24,841 nucleotides of DNA from Verrucomicrobiales bacterium. GTDB lineage: Bacteria > Verrucomicrobiota > Verrucomicrobiia > Verrucomicrobiales > DEV007. The stretch spans positions 20,451 through 45,291 of the forward strand of contig PAHQ01000103.1 in assembly GCA_002705125.1 (NCBI GenBank). Reading direction: 5' to 3'. The translations under genes and the position numbers were made by a program. Under the pieces are notes generated by a model. The model saw only the letters and a list, made by a program, of their open reading frames with translations, had not been told where the DNA came from and ran no database searches. Position 1 is the first letter of the stretch; each line of letters opens with the position of its first letter. Below are positions 10,201 to 17,208 of the stretch, one piece after another.

Positions 10201-10390
10201 ATTGTCAGTAATTAAAAATGTTCTAAAAAATCAAATTACTTCATTTGGATCCGATAAAGAAAAAGCTAAGAAATTTTTATCTGTTGGCGAGTTTAAAAGA
10301 GATGAAAGTCTAGATCTAGTGGAACACGCCTCTTGGTCAGTAATAGCTCAAATATTACTCAACATGGATGAAACTCTGACGCGTGGTTAA
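7226..10390 (+). CDS. PSCyt1-DUF1549-LamG-DUF1553 planctomycete-type cytochrome c protein
   Basis: A signal peptide (cleavage likely after Ala23) precedes a PSCyt1 cytochrome c domain with the heme motif C38-F-E-C41-H42 and a downstream MPPP that probably holds the axial Met. DUF1549/PSCyt2 follows (about 145-350) and contains a second CxxCH, C326-S-Q-C329-H330. A LamG/concanavalin-like domain is inserted next (about 423-625, ending in the typical FKGDLDELRIYDKAL). DUF1553/PSD1 occupies about 700 to the end. At 1054 residues this is the normal size for the LamG-containing form. It should be a periplasmic multiheme protein. The family is abundant in Planctomycetota and Verrucomicrobiota and is almost always followed by a DUF1501 gene, as it is here. 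Its electron donor, acceptor and substrate are not established; the LamG domain suggests binding to a glycan or polymer. The start ATG has no clear ribosome site. Confidence 0.93.
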   Translation: MSISSRLLTLIWFLSLNSSSFGAIEFNRDIRPILSGKCFECHGPDSNHRKAGLRLDNKEGAVADNDGVKAIDPENLEESEMLYRIVSDDPEDIMPPPESKKILSDKEKALITEWIKSGGTYQDHWAFENIQGKVPPKLDSDFKIQNPIDAFIHDRIKGSGLSPMPEASKETLIRRVKFDLTGLPPTKLEVDQFLSDKSPKAYENLVDRIFKSEAYGERMALAWMDAARYGDSSVMHADGPRFMWPWRDWVINAYNSNMPFNQFTVEQIAGDLLPNSTVDQKIASGFNRNHATSDEGGAIAEELRVEYVVDRVKTTSNVWMGLTMECSQCHDHKYDPITQKEYFQMFAYFNNTTDPGMQTRNGNQAPVVNVPDKKKAAKIEELTKRIKYEDNKIEGYKRSVIPQYVNWLRDAEKNVDDSVLDPAGIKHYFPLNETSGESINAEIGGGIGKLSGKLMAVKRGEESGLTFDGKTSFSFSNWTDLEKSSQFTFAAWLKLPADGSGAILARLDDANKYRGYDFWLQNRSIGTHIVSSWPDNALKVVSAKQLEVNKWQHVVVTYDGSSKASGIKIYIDGKLVGNKVEQDSLKDSIITNTPFKIGSRSSSSFFKGDLDELRIYDKALSENDIKNIGGDPIKSILAINKKERSKEQKMTLLNYYLINNDEEFKRLASIRAELNKKKAGLSVDSKLTSMIMQDNPESKKRVTYILNRGQYDQPIKEGENAVINPGVPSILPKLSDDAPANRLGFAKWLTDPSHPLTARVAVNRYWAMFFGRGIVKTPDDFGNQGSPPTHPELLDWLANDFVKNGWNVKRTIRQIVTSATYRQESRILPIAERNDPENILLSRSPRFRLQGEFIRDAALSFSGLLVDSVGGASVKPYQPANIWNEVSLNGGLRYKRDSGDNLYRRSIYTYWKRSAPMPNMLIFDAPTREKCMIQRPVTNTPLQALVVLNDPQFVEAARAFAQKIIIKGGKDDISRINYGFKIVLSRDATEEELSVIKNVLKNQITSFGSDKEKAKKFLSVGEFKRDESLDLVEHASWSVIAQILLNMDETLTRG

Positions 10391-10403
10391 AACTTAATTG
10401 ATT

Positions 10404-11846
10404 ATGAATAACATGATGGATGATATTAATCGAAGAAACTTTTTATTAAGTACTGGTCACGGAATGGGTGCGGCAGCACTAAGTAGCCTGTGGAGTCCTA
10501 ACTTAATAGGGTCTGCTGGTGCGGCATCTGGACTTGAAGGTTTCCCAAATTTTGCCCCTAAAGCTAAACGAGCTATATACCTTTTTTTTCCAGGAGGCCC
10601 TTCTCATATTGATCTATTCGATTACAAGCCAGCTCTCCGTAAAATTCACGGGCAAGAGCTTCCAGACTCTATAAGACAGGGGCAAAGAATTACTGGAATG
10701 ACCAGTGGTCAGAAATCCTTCCCGTGTGTGGCGCCAATGTTCGAATTTGAAAAGTTTGGCAAACATGGAACATGGGTTAATAAGGATTTGCTTCCTCATA
10801 CTGCAGGAATTGTTGACGATATAACAATAATTAGGTCAATGAACACTGAGGCAATTAATCATGATCCTGCGATAACATTTATAAATACAGGGGTTCAACC
10901 GCCGGGAAAACCAAGTATGGGTTCATGGCTTAGTTATGGCCTAGGCAGTGAGAATGAAAATATGCCTTCTTATGTTGTTATGATTTCTCGAGGTAGGGGA
11001 CAATTACAGGCACTTTATGATCGCTTATGGGGAAGTGGTTTTCTCCCTTCAAAGCATCAGGGAGTTAAATTACGGTCATCGGGTGAGCCGGTGCTTTACC
11101 TTGATAACCCTCCTGGAATTGATCGTGACATGCGGCGAGACATGTTAGACGGTTTACAAAAGTTGAATTCTAAAACTCACGAGAAGTTTAATGATCCAGA
11201 GACTCAAACTAGAATTTCTCAATATGAAATGGCTTTCAGAATGCAGGCAGAAGTTCCTGAATTAATGGATATTTCTAATGAGCCTAAGCATGTCAAAGAT
11301 CTATACGGTCCAAATGTTGATAAGCCTGGTAGTTTTGCCAGAAATTGTTTACTTGCTCGCAGGATGGCTGAAAAAGGAGTGCGCTTCATGCAATTGTTTC
11401 ATCGTGGTTGGGATCAACATGGTAGTTTGCCTTCAAAAATTAGACAGCAGTGCGAGGATATTGATCAGCCATGTGCAGGATTAATTAAAGACCTCAAGGA
11501 AAGAGGGATGTTCGATGACACTCTTGTTGTATGTGGTGGAGAATTTGGACGTACTATCTACTCCCAAGGAAAGCTAACTAAAGATAACCATGGCAGAGAC
11601 CATCATGGTCGTTGTTTTACTACATGGATGGCTGGTGCTGGTATTAAAGAAGGATATGATTACGGGCAAACTGATGACTATTCTTATAATATTATTAAAG
11701 ATCCTGTCCACATTAGGGATTTAAATGCGACTATACTCGATAGGATGGGAATTGATCATGAGAAGCTGACTTTTAGGTATCAAGGTCTAGATCAGCGCCT
11801 GACTGGAGTTGAAGAAGCTAGAGTTATTAAAGAAATTATAGCTTAA
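10404..11846 (+). CDS. DUF1501 sulfatase-like protein with twin-arginine signal
   Basis: The protein begins with a twin-arginine signal (D-I-N-R10-R11-N-F-L, then a hydrophobic Gly/Ala-rich stretch), so it should be exported folded by Tat. The body is a DUF1501 domain of the alkaline phosphatase/sulfatase superfamily. Family landmarks are [15 protein letters not shown] near the N-terminus, [24 protein letters not shown] in the middle (about residues 315-340), CGGEFGRT, and [20 protein letters not shown]. Length (480 residues) is normal. I chose ATG 10404 over the in-frame TTG at 10398; ATG 10413 is also possible, and none has a clear Shine-Dalgarno. The gene lies 13 bp after the DUF1553 cytochrome gene, the usual partner arrangement, so the two are probably co-transcribed and act together in the periplasm. 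The family's reaction is unknown, and 'sulfatase' describes the fold only. Confidence 0.92.
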   Translation: MNNMMDDINRRNFLLSTGHGMGAAALSSLWSPNLIGSAGAASGLEGFPNFAPKAKRAIYLFFPGGPSHIDLFDYKPALRKIHGQELPDSIRQGQRITGMTSGQKSFPCVAPMFEFEKFGKHGTWVNKDLLPHTAGIVDDITIIRSMNTEAINHDPAITFINTGVQPPGKPSMGSWLSYGLGSENENMPSYVVMISRGRGQLQALYDRLWGSGFLPSKHQGVKLRSSGEPVLYLDNPPGIDRDMRRDMLDGLQKLNSKTHEKFNDPETQTRISQYEMAFRMQAEVPELMDISNEPKHVKDLYGPNVDKPGSFARNCLLARRMAEKGVRFMQLFHRGWDQHGSLPSKIRQQCEDIDQPCAGLIKDLKERGMFDDTLVVCGGEFGRTIYSQGKLTKDNHGRDHHGRCFTTWMAGAGIKEGYDYGQTDDYSYNIIKDPVHIRDLNATILDRMGIDHEKLTFRYQGLDQRLTGVEEARVIKEIIA

Positions 11847-11901
11847 TTGACCAATAAATTGAGGTGTTTAGTGGAGTTTGAAAAACTAAGAATAATTTTT
11901 A

Positions 11902-12495
11902 TTACTTTGGGTCGTCTGGTTGGACCAATACTGACTTCATCCCTGCATTCTTAGCGGCCTCAATACCTAGCTGACTGTCTTCAAATACCAAACACTTTGT
12001 TGGATCTACGCCCATTTCTTCAGCAGCCAGGAGAAAAAGATCTGGTGAAGGTTTACTGTTTTTGACATCATCCTGAGTTACGATAGTTTCAAAAAGTTCA
12101 GTTATACCTATAGCATTCATTGTTGCGATAACAGTTTTTTTCACGCCTCCTGAAGCCACGGAAATCGGTTTTCCTTTGGCTTTGCATTCTCTAGCAAAAT
12201 TAATTACTGGATCATATGGCTTTACTCTTTCGATGTTATTAAAAAAATAGGCTTCTTGATCGGTGACGACTTTTTCTGGGTTCATATCGCATCCGAACCT
12301 TTGGTTTAGTATTTTTACTGTATCGTGCATGCCAACTCCGGCATAGGACTGAGCAATCTCTCTCGTAAATATGAAGTTGCCTCCATTTTTTTTAAATGAT
12401 TCAATCCAACCATCAAAGTGTACATGCATAGATAGTGACAGGGTTCCATCATGATCAAAAATATATCCGTCAAAATCAACTTTTGGTATTTTCAC
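11902..12495 (-). CDS. HAD-superfamily phosphatase, beta-phosphoglucomutase-like subfamily
   Basis: All four HAD motifs can be seen in this 197-residue cytoplasmic protein. Motif I is D14-H-D16-G-T, with the nucleophile and acid/base Asp. Motif II is the Ser of VASGG, and motif III is the Lys of KPSPDLF. Motif IV is EDSQLGIEAAKNAGM. The helical cap lies between motifs I and II, as in the beta-phosphoglucomutase/phosphoglycolate phosphatase branch. The substrate cannot be told from sequence; sugar phosphates are typical. The start is GTG, preceded by a purine-rich AAGAAGGAAA, one of the few Shine-Dalgarno-like sequences in the window, although its spacing is short. It is transcribed away from the glycosyltransferase gene across a 101-bp shared upstream region. 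It converges on the DUF1501 gene with 55 bp between stop codons and no obvious terminator hairpin. Confidence 0.85.
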   Translation of the reverse strand: MKIPKVDFDGYIFDHDGTLSLSMHVHFDGWIESFKKNGGNFIFTREIAQSYAGVGMHDTVKILNQRFGCDMNPEKVVTDQEAYFFNNIERVKPYDPVINFARECKAKGKPISVASGGVKKTVIATMNAIGITELFETIVTQDDVKNSKPSPDLFLLAAEEMGVDPTKCLVFEDSQLGIEAAKNAGMKSVLVQPDDPK

Positions 12496-12596
12496 TTTCC
12501 TTCTTATTTTTTGGGGTTCAATTGTTAATGAGGTTCATCTATGTCGTAGTAAAAATCTACTGATAATTTAATTCACAAGAACCGAGCTCATTAATA

Positions 12597-13553
12597 ATGA
12601 ATATATTGATTCTGTATCCGGATAATAAAAATGTTATCACTGGAAACCTTTGCTCAGCATTGCAGTATCAAAAAATCTTACAAGGCTTAGGCTGTTCAGT
12701 TGATGTGGATTTCAAATATACTGGCCAAAGAGCTGAGGTTTTGATAGCGATTAATGCAGCTAAGAAAAACCCTGAGATCATAGAGTTTAAGGCGCTTAAT
12801 TCAAATGCAAAAATTGTGAGTGTGCTTTCTGGAACGGATATTTATCCGGAGCCTTTAGAAAAGACAATTGAATCAATGAAACTGTCTAATGCTTTAGTTG
12901 CTCTTCAGCCTGATGGCTTATTAAAAGTTCCTGAATGTTACAGAGGAAAAACATTTTTAATTTATCAAAGTGTTGAGTCCATAATTAATGTTTCTAGTCC
13001 GATGGAACATATTTCTGAATTCAGGGTAACTTTGATTGCTAACATAAGATCAGTGAAAGATCCGCTCGTTGCTCCTAACGCATGTAATCTCCTTCCTGTT
13101 AGTTCTAAAATAAAAATTATTCACATAGGTTATTGTTTGGAAAAAGATTTAGGTGATACCCTAACAAAAGAGAATGAAAACAATAAAAGATACAATTGGA
13201 TGGGTGGTCTTGATGAATTAGAGACTAGAAAGATTTTAAGCCAAAGTAATGTACTTTTAATTACTTCTAAAAATGAAGGAGCCGGTAGAGTCGTTGGCGA
13301 AGCTATTGAATTAGAAATACCAATAATTTCTACTAGGAATTCAGGAGTATTAGGAGTTTTGGGTGATGATTATAAAGGTTATTACCCGATAAGTAATTCA
13401 AAGAGCCTATCTAAATTACTTCTGAGAGCCGAAGATGATGTGAATTTTTTAGAGTCATTGAACGAGCAATGTCAGAGCAAGGCTCATCTTTTTAGTCCTG
13501 AAGTTGAGAAGCAGTCTTGGTCCAAACTTATAAGTGAAATTTCTCTTATGTAA
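12597..13553 (+). CDS. GT-B glycosyltransferase resembling SenB / TIGR04348 family
   Basis: This 318-residue protein has two Rossmann-like halves (GT4-type GT-B). The catalytic EX7E motif is E227...E235, within KNEGAGRVVGEAIE. Features I associate with the TIGR04348 family, which includes the selenosugar synthase SenB of selenoneine biosynthesis, are: TGN near the N-terminus (VITGNLCSALQYQKIL), LSGTDIYPE about residue 81, IRSVKDPL about 150, a YNWMGGL segment, and LGVLGDDYKGYYPISN. SenB joins selenophosphate to a UDP-sugar to make a selenosugar. No SenA- or SenC/SelD-like gene is in the window, so the selenium role is unproven; a different acceptor is possible. There is no signal peptide. Its 3' end overlaps the convergent TPR gene by 8 bp. 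The family match was made from memory of conserved motifs, not by a search. Confidence 0.72.
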   Translation: MNILILYPDNKNVITGNLCSALQYQKILQGLGCSVDVDFKYTGQRAEVLIAINAAKKNPEIIEFKALNSNAKIVSVLSGTDIYPEPLEKTIESMKLSNALVALQPDGLLKVPECYRGKTFLIYQSVESIINVSSPMEHISEFRVTLIANIRSVKDPLVAPNACNLLPVSSKIKIIHIGYCLEKDLGDTLTKENENNKRYNWMGGLDELETRKILSQSNVLLITSKNEGAGRVVGEAIELEIPIISTRNSGVLGVLGDDYKGYYPISNSKSLSKLLLRAEDDVNFLESLNEQCQSKAHLFSPEVEKQSWSKLISEISLM

Positions 13554-14451
13554 ATTTGGTTACTAATCTTTTCGCTTTTTTCTGAATTGAATTTGCTTTT
13601 CTTTTTTTACCTATTTGTTTCAACAGGTTGGAATAGTTTTCACATGTTATTTCATATATAGCTGACCCATTGTTTAGATTCTTCTCCAAGAAATTGATGG
13701 CTAATCGATAATTTACTATAGATTCATCAATTTCTCCTATTTTTCCAAGGCTTGCGGCTAGATTTGCATGTGATTGGCCAAGATCAGGTTCACTCGATTC
13801 CTTTGATTGAGATAGAATATCAAGGGCTTGCTCATGCATTTCTCGAGATTGACTGAGAAACCCTGAATCATAAAATAAGGTCCCTAGATTATTGTAGACA
13901 GCTGCAACTTCATGACTACTAGATCCTAAATTCTTTTCAAAAATTTCAAGGGCGATCATATAATTTTCTTCTGCTATTTCATAGTCCTGACGATTTTTAT
14001 AAAGCATCCCAAGATTATTTCTTATATTTGCAATATCAATATGTGGTAATCGATTCAATGAAGAGAAAATATCGATAGCTTGATTGTATAGAATTATAGC
14101 TTCGTCAATTAAGGAGTTGTTATCATATATGCATGCAAGACTACTTTTTATTCTTGCTAATTGGATTCTTTCAATACTTTCAACACCTTCGAGACTTAAT
14201 GCTTCGACGTATACTGATTCAGCTTCCAGGTCTTTTCCAAAATCACGAAGTAGATCGCCTAATAGTTCCAAGCAAGTCATCAGATTACAAGCTTGATCTG
14301 GTCTGCTCTCAATTAGTCTTCTAGCAGATTCGGCGCCGGTTTCTGCTGCTCTAATAGCATCTTCTAATTTTCCTAACTTTTTGAGATTTTGAATTCTCTC
14401 GATAAGCACGTTGAGTACAGTAGGAGTGGATTTTTTAACTTCTACGCGCAT
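13546..14451 (-). CDS. Tetratricopeptide (kinesin-light-chain-like TPR) protein
   Basis: This 301-residue cytoplasmic protein consists almost entirely of TPR units of the 40-42-residue TPR_12/kinesin-light-chain type. About five or six helix-turn-helix repeats can be seen. Their cores include LELLGDLLRDFGKDLEAESV, IRNNLGMLYKNRQDYEIAEE, YNNLGTLFYDSGFLSQSREM and HANLAASLGKIGEIDESIVN. The first about 50 residues are helical and charged, and the C-terminus is Lys/Arg-rich (KKRKANSIQKKAKRL), which would fit contact with nucleic acid or an acidic partner. No enzymatic domain, signal peptide or membrane segment is present, so it is probably a protein-protein scaffold with an unknown partner. The ATG start lacks a Shine-Dalgarno. 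It is co-directional with recO, 126 bp downstream of it, with nothing recognisable in that gap. Confidence 0.8.
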   Translation of the reverse strand: MRVEVKKSTPTVLNVLIERIQNLKKLGKLEDAIRAAETGAESARRLIESRPDQACNLMTCLELLGDLLRDFGKDLEAESVYVEALSLEGVESIERIQLARIKSSLACIYDNNSLIDEAIILYNQAIDIFSSLNRLPHIDIANIRNNLGMLYKNRQDYEIAEENYMIALEIFEKNLGSSSHEVAAVYNNLGTLFYDSGFLSQSREMHEQALDILSQSKESSEPDLGQSHANLAASLGKIGEIDESIVNYRLAINFLEKNLNNGSAIYEITCENYSNLLKQIGKKRKANSIQKKAKRLVTKFT

Positions 14452-14577
14452 TTGTTTTTGGAGTTTGATTCGTTCTTCTATTTATAGAAACAAAAAAAGA
14501 TCATTACTATTAATATTTTGACGTGCTAATTAAAGATAGGGTTACAATTTTTTTAATCATTTTCAATTACTTGAACT

Positions 14578-15105
14578 TTATTTAAGTAGTTTTAAGATTT
14601 CTGAACGGATTAATGGAATCTTGCAAATATCAGACAAAGTGTTAATTGACGGTCTTTCTGGATTCAGTATTCCAAGAATTCTTGCCATTTCCTTCTCGTA
14701 ATGTTCTATAGCTAATAAAGTAGGTTCAGAATCTTCAAGATATTCGAGCGCTCTTTTTAGGAGGTCGTAAAGAGGTTTTATAGGAGTATCCGATTCTGAA
14801 ACCTTATTAAGCAGTTCGACAAAGTAGCTAGCGGATAACGTTTTCAAATAACTTTTGCGGATATTTACTCTTGTCAGTAATACCGAAGTTTCTTTGAGTG
14901 TGTGTAAATCAGATTTTTTGCTTCTTATAATTTCAAACTCTCCTTCGAAGAATAGGTCGAGCTTCCCTGAGAATTGGCTCTTGGGCCTTCTTGCTCCCTT
15001 GGCAACTGTTTTTAGGACTCCATGATCTATTGTGCACCATGTTACAATCATACTTGACTCAGTGAGTGGAGTCTTACGAATGATTATACCTTGGCACTTG
15101 TTCAT
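14578..15105 (-). CDS. recO: DNA repair protein RecO, short form
   Basis: RecO anneals single strands and loads RecA with RecR in the RecFOR pathway. The N-terminal OB-fold can be recognised from GIIIRKTPLTESSMIVTWCT, GVLKTVAKGARRPKS and FSGKLDLFFEGEFEI, followed by a helical region with ASYFVELLNKV. The protein has only 175 residues, whereas typical RecO has about 240. It ends soon after KEMARILGILNPERP and lacks the C-terminal extension and any CxxC...CxxC zinc cluster. I saw no continuation in another frame beyond the stop, so this looks like a natural short form rather than a fresh frameshift. The ATG lies only 36 bp from the divergent prfB ATG, so the two promoters must overlap each other or a coding region. 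Confidence 0.85.
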   Translation of the reverse strand: MNKCQGIIIRKTPLTESSMIVTWCTIDHGVLKTVAKGARRPKSQFSGKLDLFFEGEFEIIRSKKSDLHTLKETSVLLTRVNIRKSYLKTLSASYFVELLNKVSESDTPIKPLYDLLKRALEYLEDSEPTLLAIEHYEKEMARILGILNPERPSINTLSDICKIPLIRSEILKLLK

Positions 15106-15141
15106 GTTGCGTGATGCTTATCGGTGTATAAAGTAAACCCT

Positions 15142-16261
15142 ATGGACGAAATTTCCATTGACCTCCAAGCTTTTGATACAGATTCCTTAAAGTCCCGTAT
15201 TGGTGAGCTTCGGAGGTATCTTTGACTTAGAAAGCTTACAATCTCAAAAAGAAAAACTTGAGTGTAAGATGTCTGCGCCTGGATTTTGGGATGATAATGA
15301 GCAGGCAGCTAAGATTTCGGGGGAGCATTCTTCAGCATCTAAAAAGATTAATCTGTTCGAGGATTTGGATTCAAGAGTCTCTGACATAGATGATTTGATT
15401 GCTTTTGCTGAAGAAGAGGGTGATAAGGCTGCTATTTCTGAAGTTAAGAAAGAAGTTGATGAGTTGTCATTAATGCTAGGTGACTTGGAAATGGAACTAT
15501 TGTTGTCTGGTAAATATGATAAGAAGAATGCATTTTTAACGATACATGCTGGCACCGGTGGTACAGAGGCCTGTGACTGGGCGGAGATGCTTTTGAGACA
15601 ATATCAAAGATGGTCTGAGAGAAGAGGATTGAAGGTGGAAATTGTGGAGTGCCAAGAACATGATGAAGCGGGTATTCGTTCAGTGACGATGAAAATATGT
15701 GGTCCTCATGCTTACGGTTATTTACAGACAGAAAGAGGGGTTCATCGATTGGTTAGAATTTCACCATTTGATTCCCAGTCTCGTCGCCACACTTCTTTTG
15801 CGAGTTTAGATGTAGTGCCTGAGATTGAAGATGATTCTAGTATAGAGTTGGATGAAAAAGAATATGAGATAACTACCACTAGAAGTGGTGGAAAAGGAGG
15901 TCAAAATGTTAATAAGGTTGAGACTGCGGTGATTTTGAAACATCACCCATCTGGAATTTTAATTCGATGCAGTGCGGAGAGAAGTCAGCATAAAAATAGA
16001 GCCGTCGCGCTTCAGCTTTTAAAAGCTAAGTTATTTCAAATTGAGGAGGACAAGAAAAGAGCTGAAATGGAAAGGCAATACGGAGAGAAAGGAGAAATTG
16101 CTTGGGGAAGTCAGATCAGATCATATGTATTTCAACCTTATCAAATGGTTAAAGATCATAGGACAGGTTTTGAAACGAGCAATGTTAATGATGTAATGGA
16201 TGGCGCAATTGATGGTTTTATAGAGGCAAAGTTACGTGGGAAAACAGCATCGTCCGATTGA
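15142..16261 (+). CDS. prfB: Peptide chain release factor 2, expressed by programmed +1 frameshift
   Basis: RF2 ends translation at UGA and UAA. The gene is join(15142..15222, 15224..16261), giving 372 residues. Frame 0 starts at ATG 15142 ([20 protein letters not shown]...), reads 27 codons to CTT, and meets an in-frame TGA at 15223-15225. A +1 shift continues as [11 protein letters not shown]. The stop-recognition tripeptide S207-P208-F209 (RF2-specific) and the catalytic G252-G253-Q254 are intact. A start inside the second frame, such as the TTG at 15200, would be wrong: the upstream 27 codons encode the conserved RF2 N-terminus. A TATAAA at 15127-15132, 10 bp before the ATG, could be a -10 element giving a very short leader. 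Expression is autoregulated, since low RF2 favours frameshifting. trmD follows 22 bp after the stop. Confidence 0.97.
15211..15226 (+). promoter_or_regulatory. RF2 programmed +1 frameshift site
   Basis: The bases read CGGAGGTATCTTTGAC. An internal Shine-Dalgarno-like GGAGG sits 3 nt before the slippery CTT codon, which is followed by the in-frame stop TGA and a C. This is the classic bacterial arrangement (AGG-nnn-CUU-UGA-C), in which a slow stop codon read by RF2 itself lets the peptidyl-tRNA slip forward one base. Both frames on either side encode conserved RF2 sequence. Confidence 0.96.
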
Positions 16262-16283
16262 TTAGATTCACTTGATTTACGAT

Positions 16284-16970
16284 ATGGAACAACTGCTTGA
16301 GATTGATGTTTTAACAATTTTTCCTGATGTTGTTCGAGTGCCTCTATCCGAAAGCATTATGGGGAGAGCTATGAGTAGTGGAATCGTCAGAACATGTATT
16401 CATGATTTAAGGGATTGGACTAATGATAATCATAAAAAAGTGGATGATGAACCTTATGGTGGAGGTCCTGGAATGGTAATGAAGCCAGAACCTTTTTTTT
16501 CTGCGGTGAATGATTTGAAAAAGGAAGATACCAAAGTTGTTCTGATGACTCCTCAAGGAAAAAGGTTTAACCAAAAAAAAGCTGAGTTTTTTGCTAAATC
16601 CTCATCACATATGATTGTACTTTGTGGTCATTATGAAGGCATTGACCACAGAGTAATTGAATCTTTGGTTGATGAAGAGATTTCTATTGGTGATTACGTT
16701 TTAACAAATGGAGCAATCGCCGCTGCTGTTTTTATTGATTCTGTGGTACGGCTTATACCTGGAGTGTTGGGAGATGATCGCTCTAATGTTGAGGAATCCT
16801 TTTCTGTTTATGAGGGTATTTTAGAAGCCCCTGCTTATACTCGGCCAGCAGATTTTCAGGGAAAGAAAGTTCCAGATGTGTTGCTTTCTGGTAATCACAA
16901 GAAAATATTAGATTGGAAGTTTGATAAAGCACGGGAGCGAACAAAAAAAAATAGGCCTGACCTTATATAA
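16284..16970 (+). CDS. trmD: tRNA (guanine-N1-)-methyltransferase TrmD
   Basis: TrmD methylates G37 next to the anticodon of tRNAs that have G36, including tRNA-Pro(GGG), using S-adenosylmethionine. Family motifs are clear: LTIFPD at the N-terminus, DEPYGGGPGMVMKPEP, LCGHYEGIDHR, DEEISIGDYVLTNGA (part of the deep-trefoil-knot SAM site), LEAPAYTRPADF, and LLSGNHKKILDWK near the C-terminus. With the start at ATG 16284 the protein has 228 residues, slightly shorter than E. coli TrmD but complete through the knot and the C-terminal helical domain. An in-frame TTG at 16272 would add four residues and is less likely. It lies downstream of prfB and is probably co-transcribed. Its stop is 10 bp from the 3' end of the convergent tRNA-Pro gene. 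Confidence 0.95.
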   Translation: MEQLLEIDVLTIFPDVVRVPLSESIMGRAMSSGIVRTCIHDLRDWTNDNHKKVDDEPYGGGPGMVMKPEPFFSAVNDLKKEDTKVVLMTPQGKRFNQKKAEFFAKSSSHMIVLCGHYEGIDHRVIESLVDEEISIGDYVLTNGAIAAAVFIDSVVRLIPGVLGDDRSNVEESFSVYEGILEAPAYTRPADFQGKKVPDVLLSGNHKKILDWKFDKARERTKKNRPDLI

Positions 16971-16980
16971 TTGACTTAAT

Positions 16981-17057
16981 TGGTCGGGCCAGCGGGATTT
17001 GAACCCACGACCTCTTCACCCCCAGTGAAGCGCGCTACCAAACTGCGCCATGGCCCG
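16981..17057 (-). tRNA. tRNA-Pro (anticodon GGG), CCA encoded
   Basis: Read on the minus strand, the 7-bp acceptor CGGGCCA pairs perfectly with TGGCCCG, followed by discriminator A and a genomically encoded CCA (complement of 16981-16983). The D-arm is GCGC-AGTTTGGTA-GCGC. The anticodon arm is CTTCA-CTGGGGG-TGAAG with anticodon GGG at 17021-17023. The T-arm is GTGGG-TTCAAAT-CCCGC with one wobble pair. G36 and G37 are present, so this tRNA is a TrmD substrate, and trmD lies directly beside it on the opposite strand. The gene reads CCC and CCU codons. Confidence 0.96.
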
Positions 17058-17067
17058 TTATCCTATT

Positions 17068-17090
17068 ATTGGAAACAGAGTGTTTCCAGT
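17068..17090. repeat. Small inverted repeat between tRNA-Pro and argC
   Basis: TGGAAAC (17070-17076) and GTTTCCA (17082-17088) are perfect reverse complements around a 5-base AGAGT spacer; an A-T pair and a T-G wobble extend the stem to nine. It lies about 13 bp upstream of the tRNA-Pro 5' end and about 120 bp upstream of argC. It could be an operator or a small hairpin. No T-run follows on either strand, so it is not a convincing terminator. The rest of the 151-bp gap shows nothing else I can name. Confidence 0.35.
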
Positions 17091-17208
17091 TATTCTGAGA
17101 CATTTGACTACATCTTAGTTTGAAGCAAGAGAAAACCCTGTAGCTTTTGTTTAAACTGACTGAAAAACAAAGTTGCTTTGAGCCAAGCTGAAAGCAAAGT
17201 TACTATAA

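Noticed and set aside
12597..13553. Complete selenoneine gene cluster
   Set aside because: Only a SenB-like gene is present; no SenA- or SenC-like neighbour exists in the window.
14476..14489. Palindrome TTCTAT-TT-ATAGAA upstream of the TPR gene
   Set aside because: Short and AT-rich; expected by chance in this composition.
15200..15222. TTG start for prfB in the second frame
   Set aside because: The upstream frame-0 segment from ATG 15142 encodes the conserved RF2 N-terminus and the frameshift signal is canonical.
17178..17206. Promoter-like TTGAGC, 17-bp spacer, TACTAT just before argC
   Set aside because: Each box matches the consensus at only four of six positions, and the transcription start would fall inside or after the ATG.
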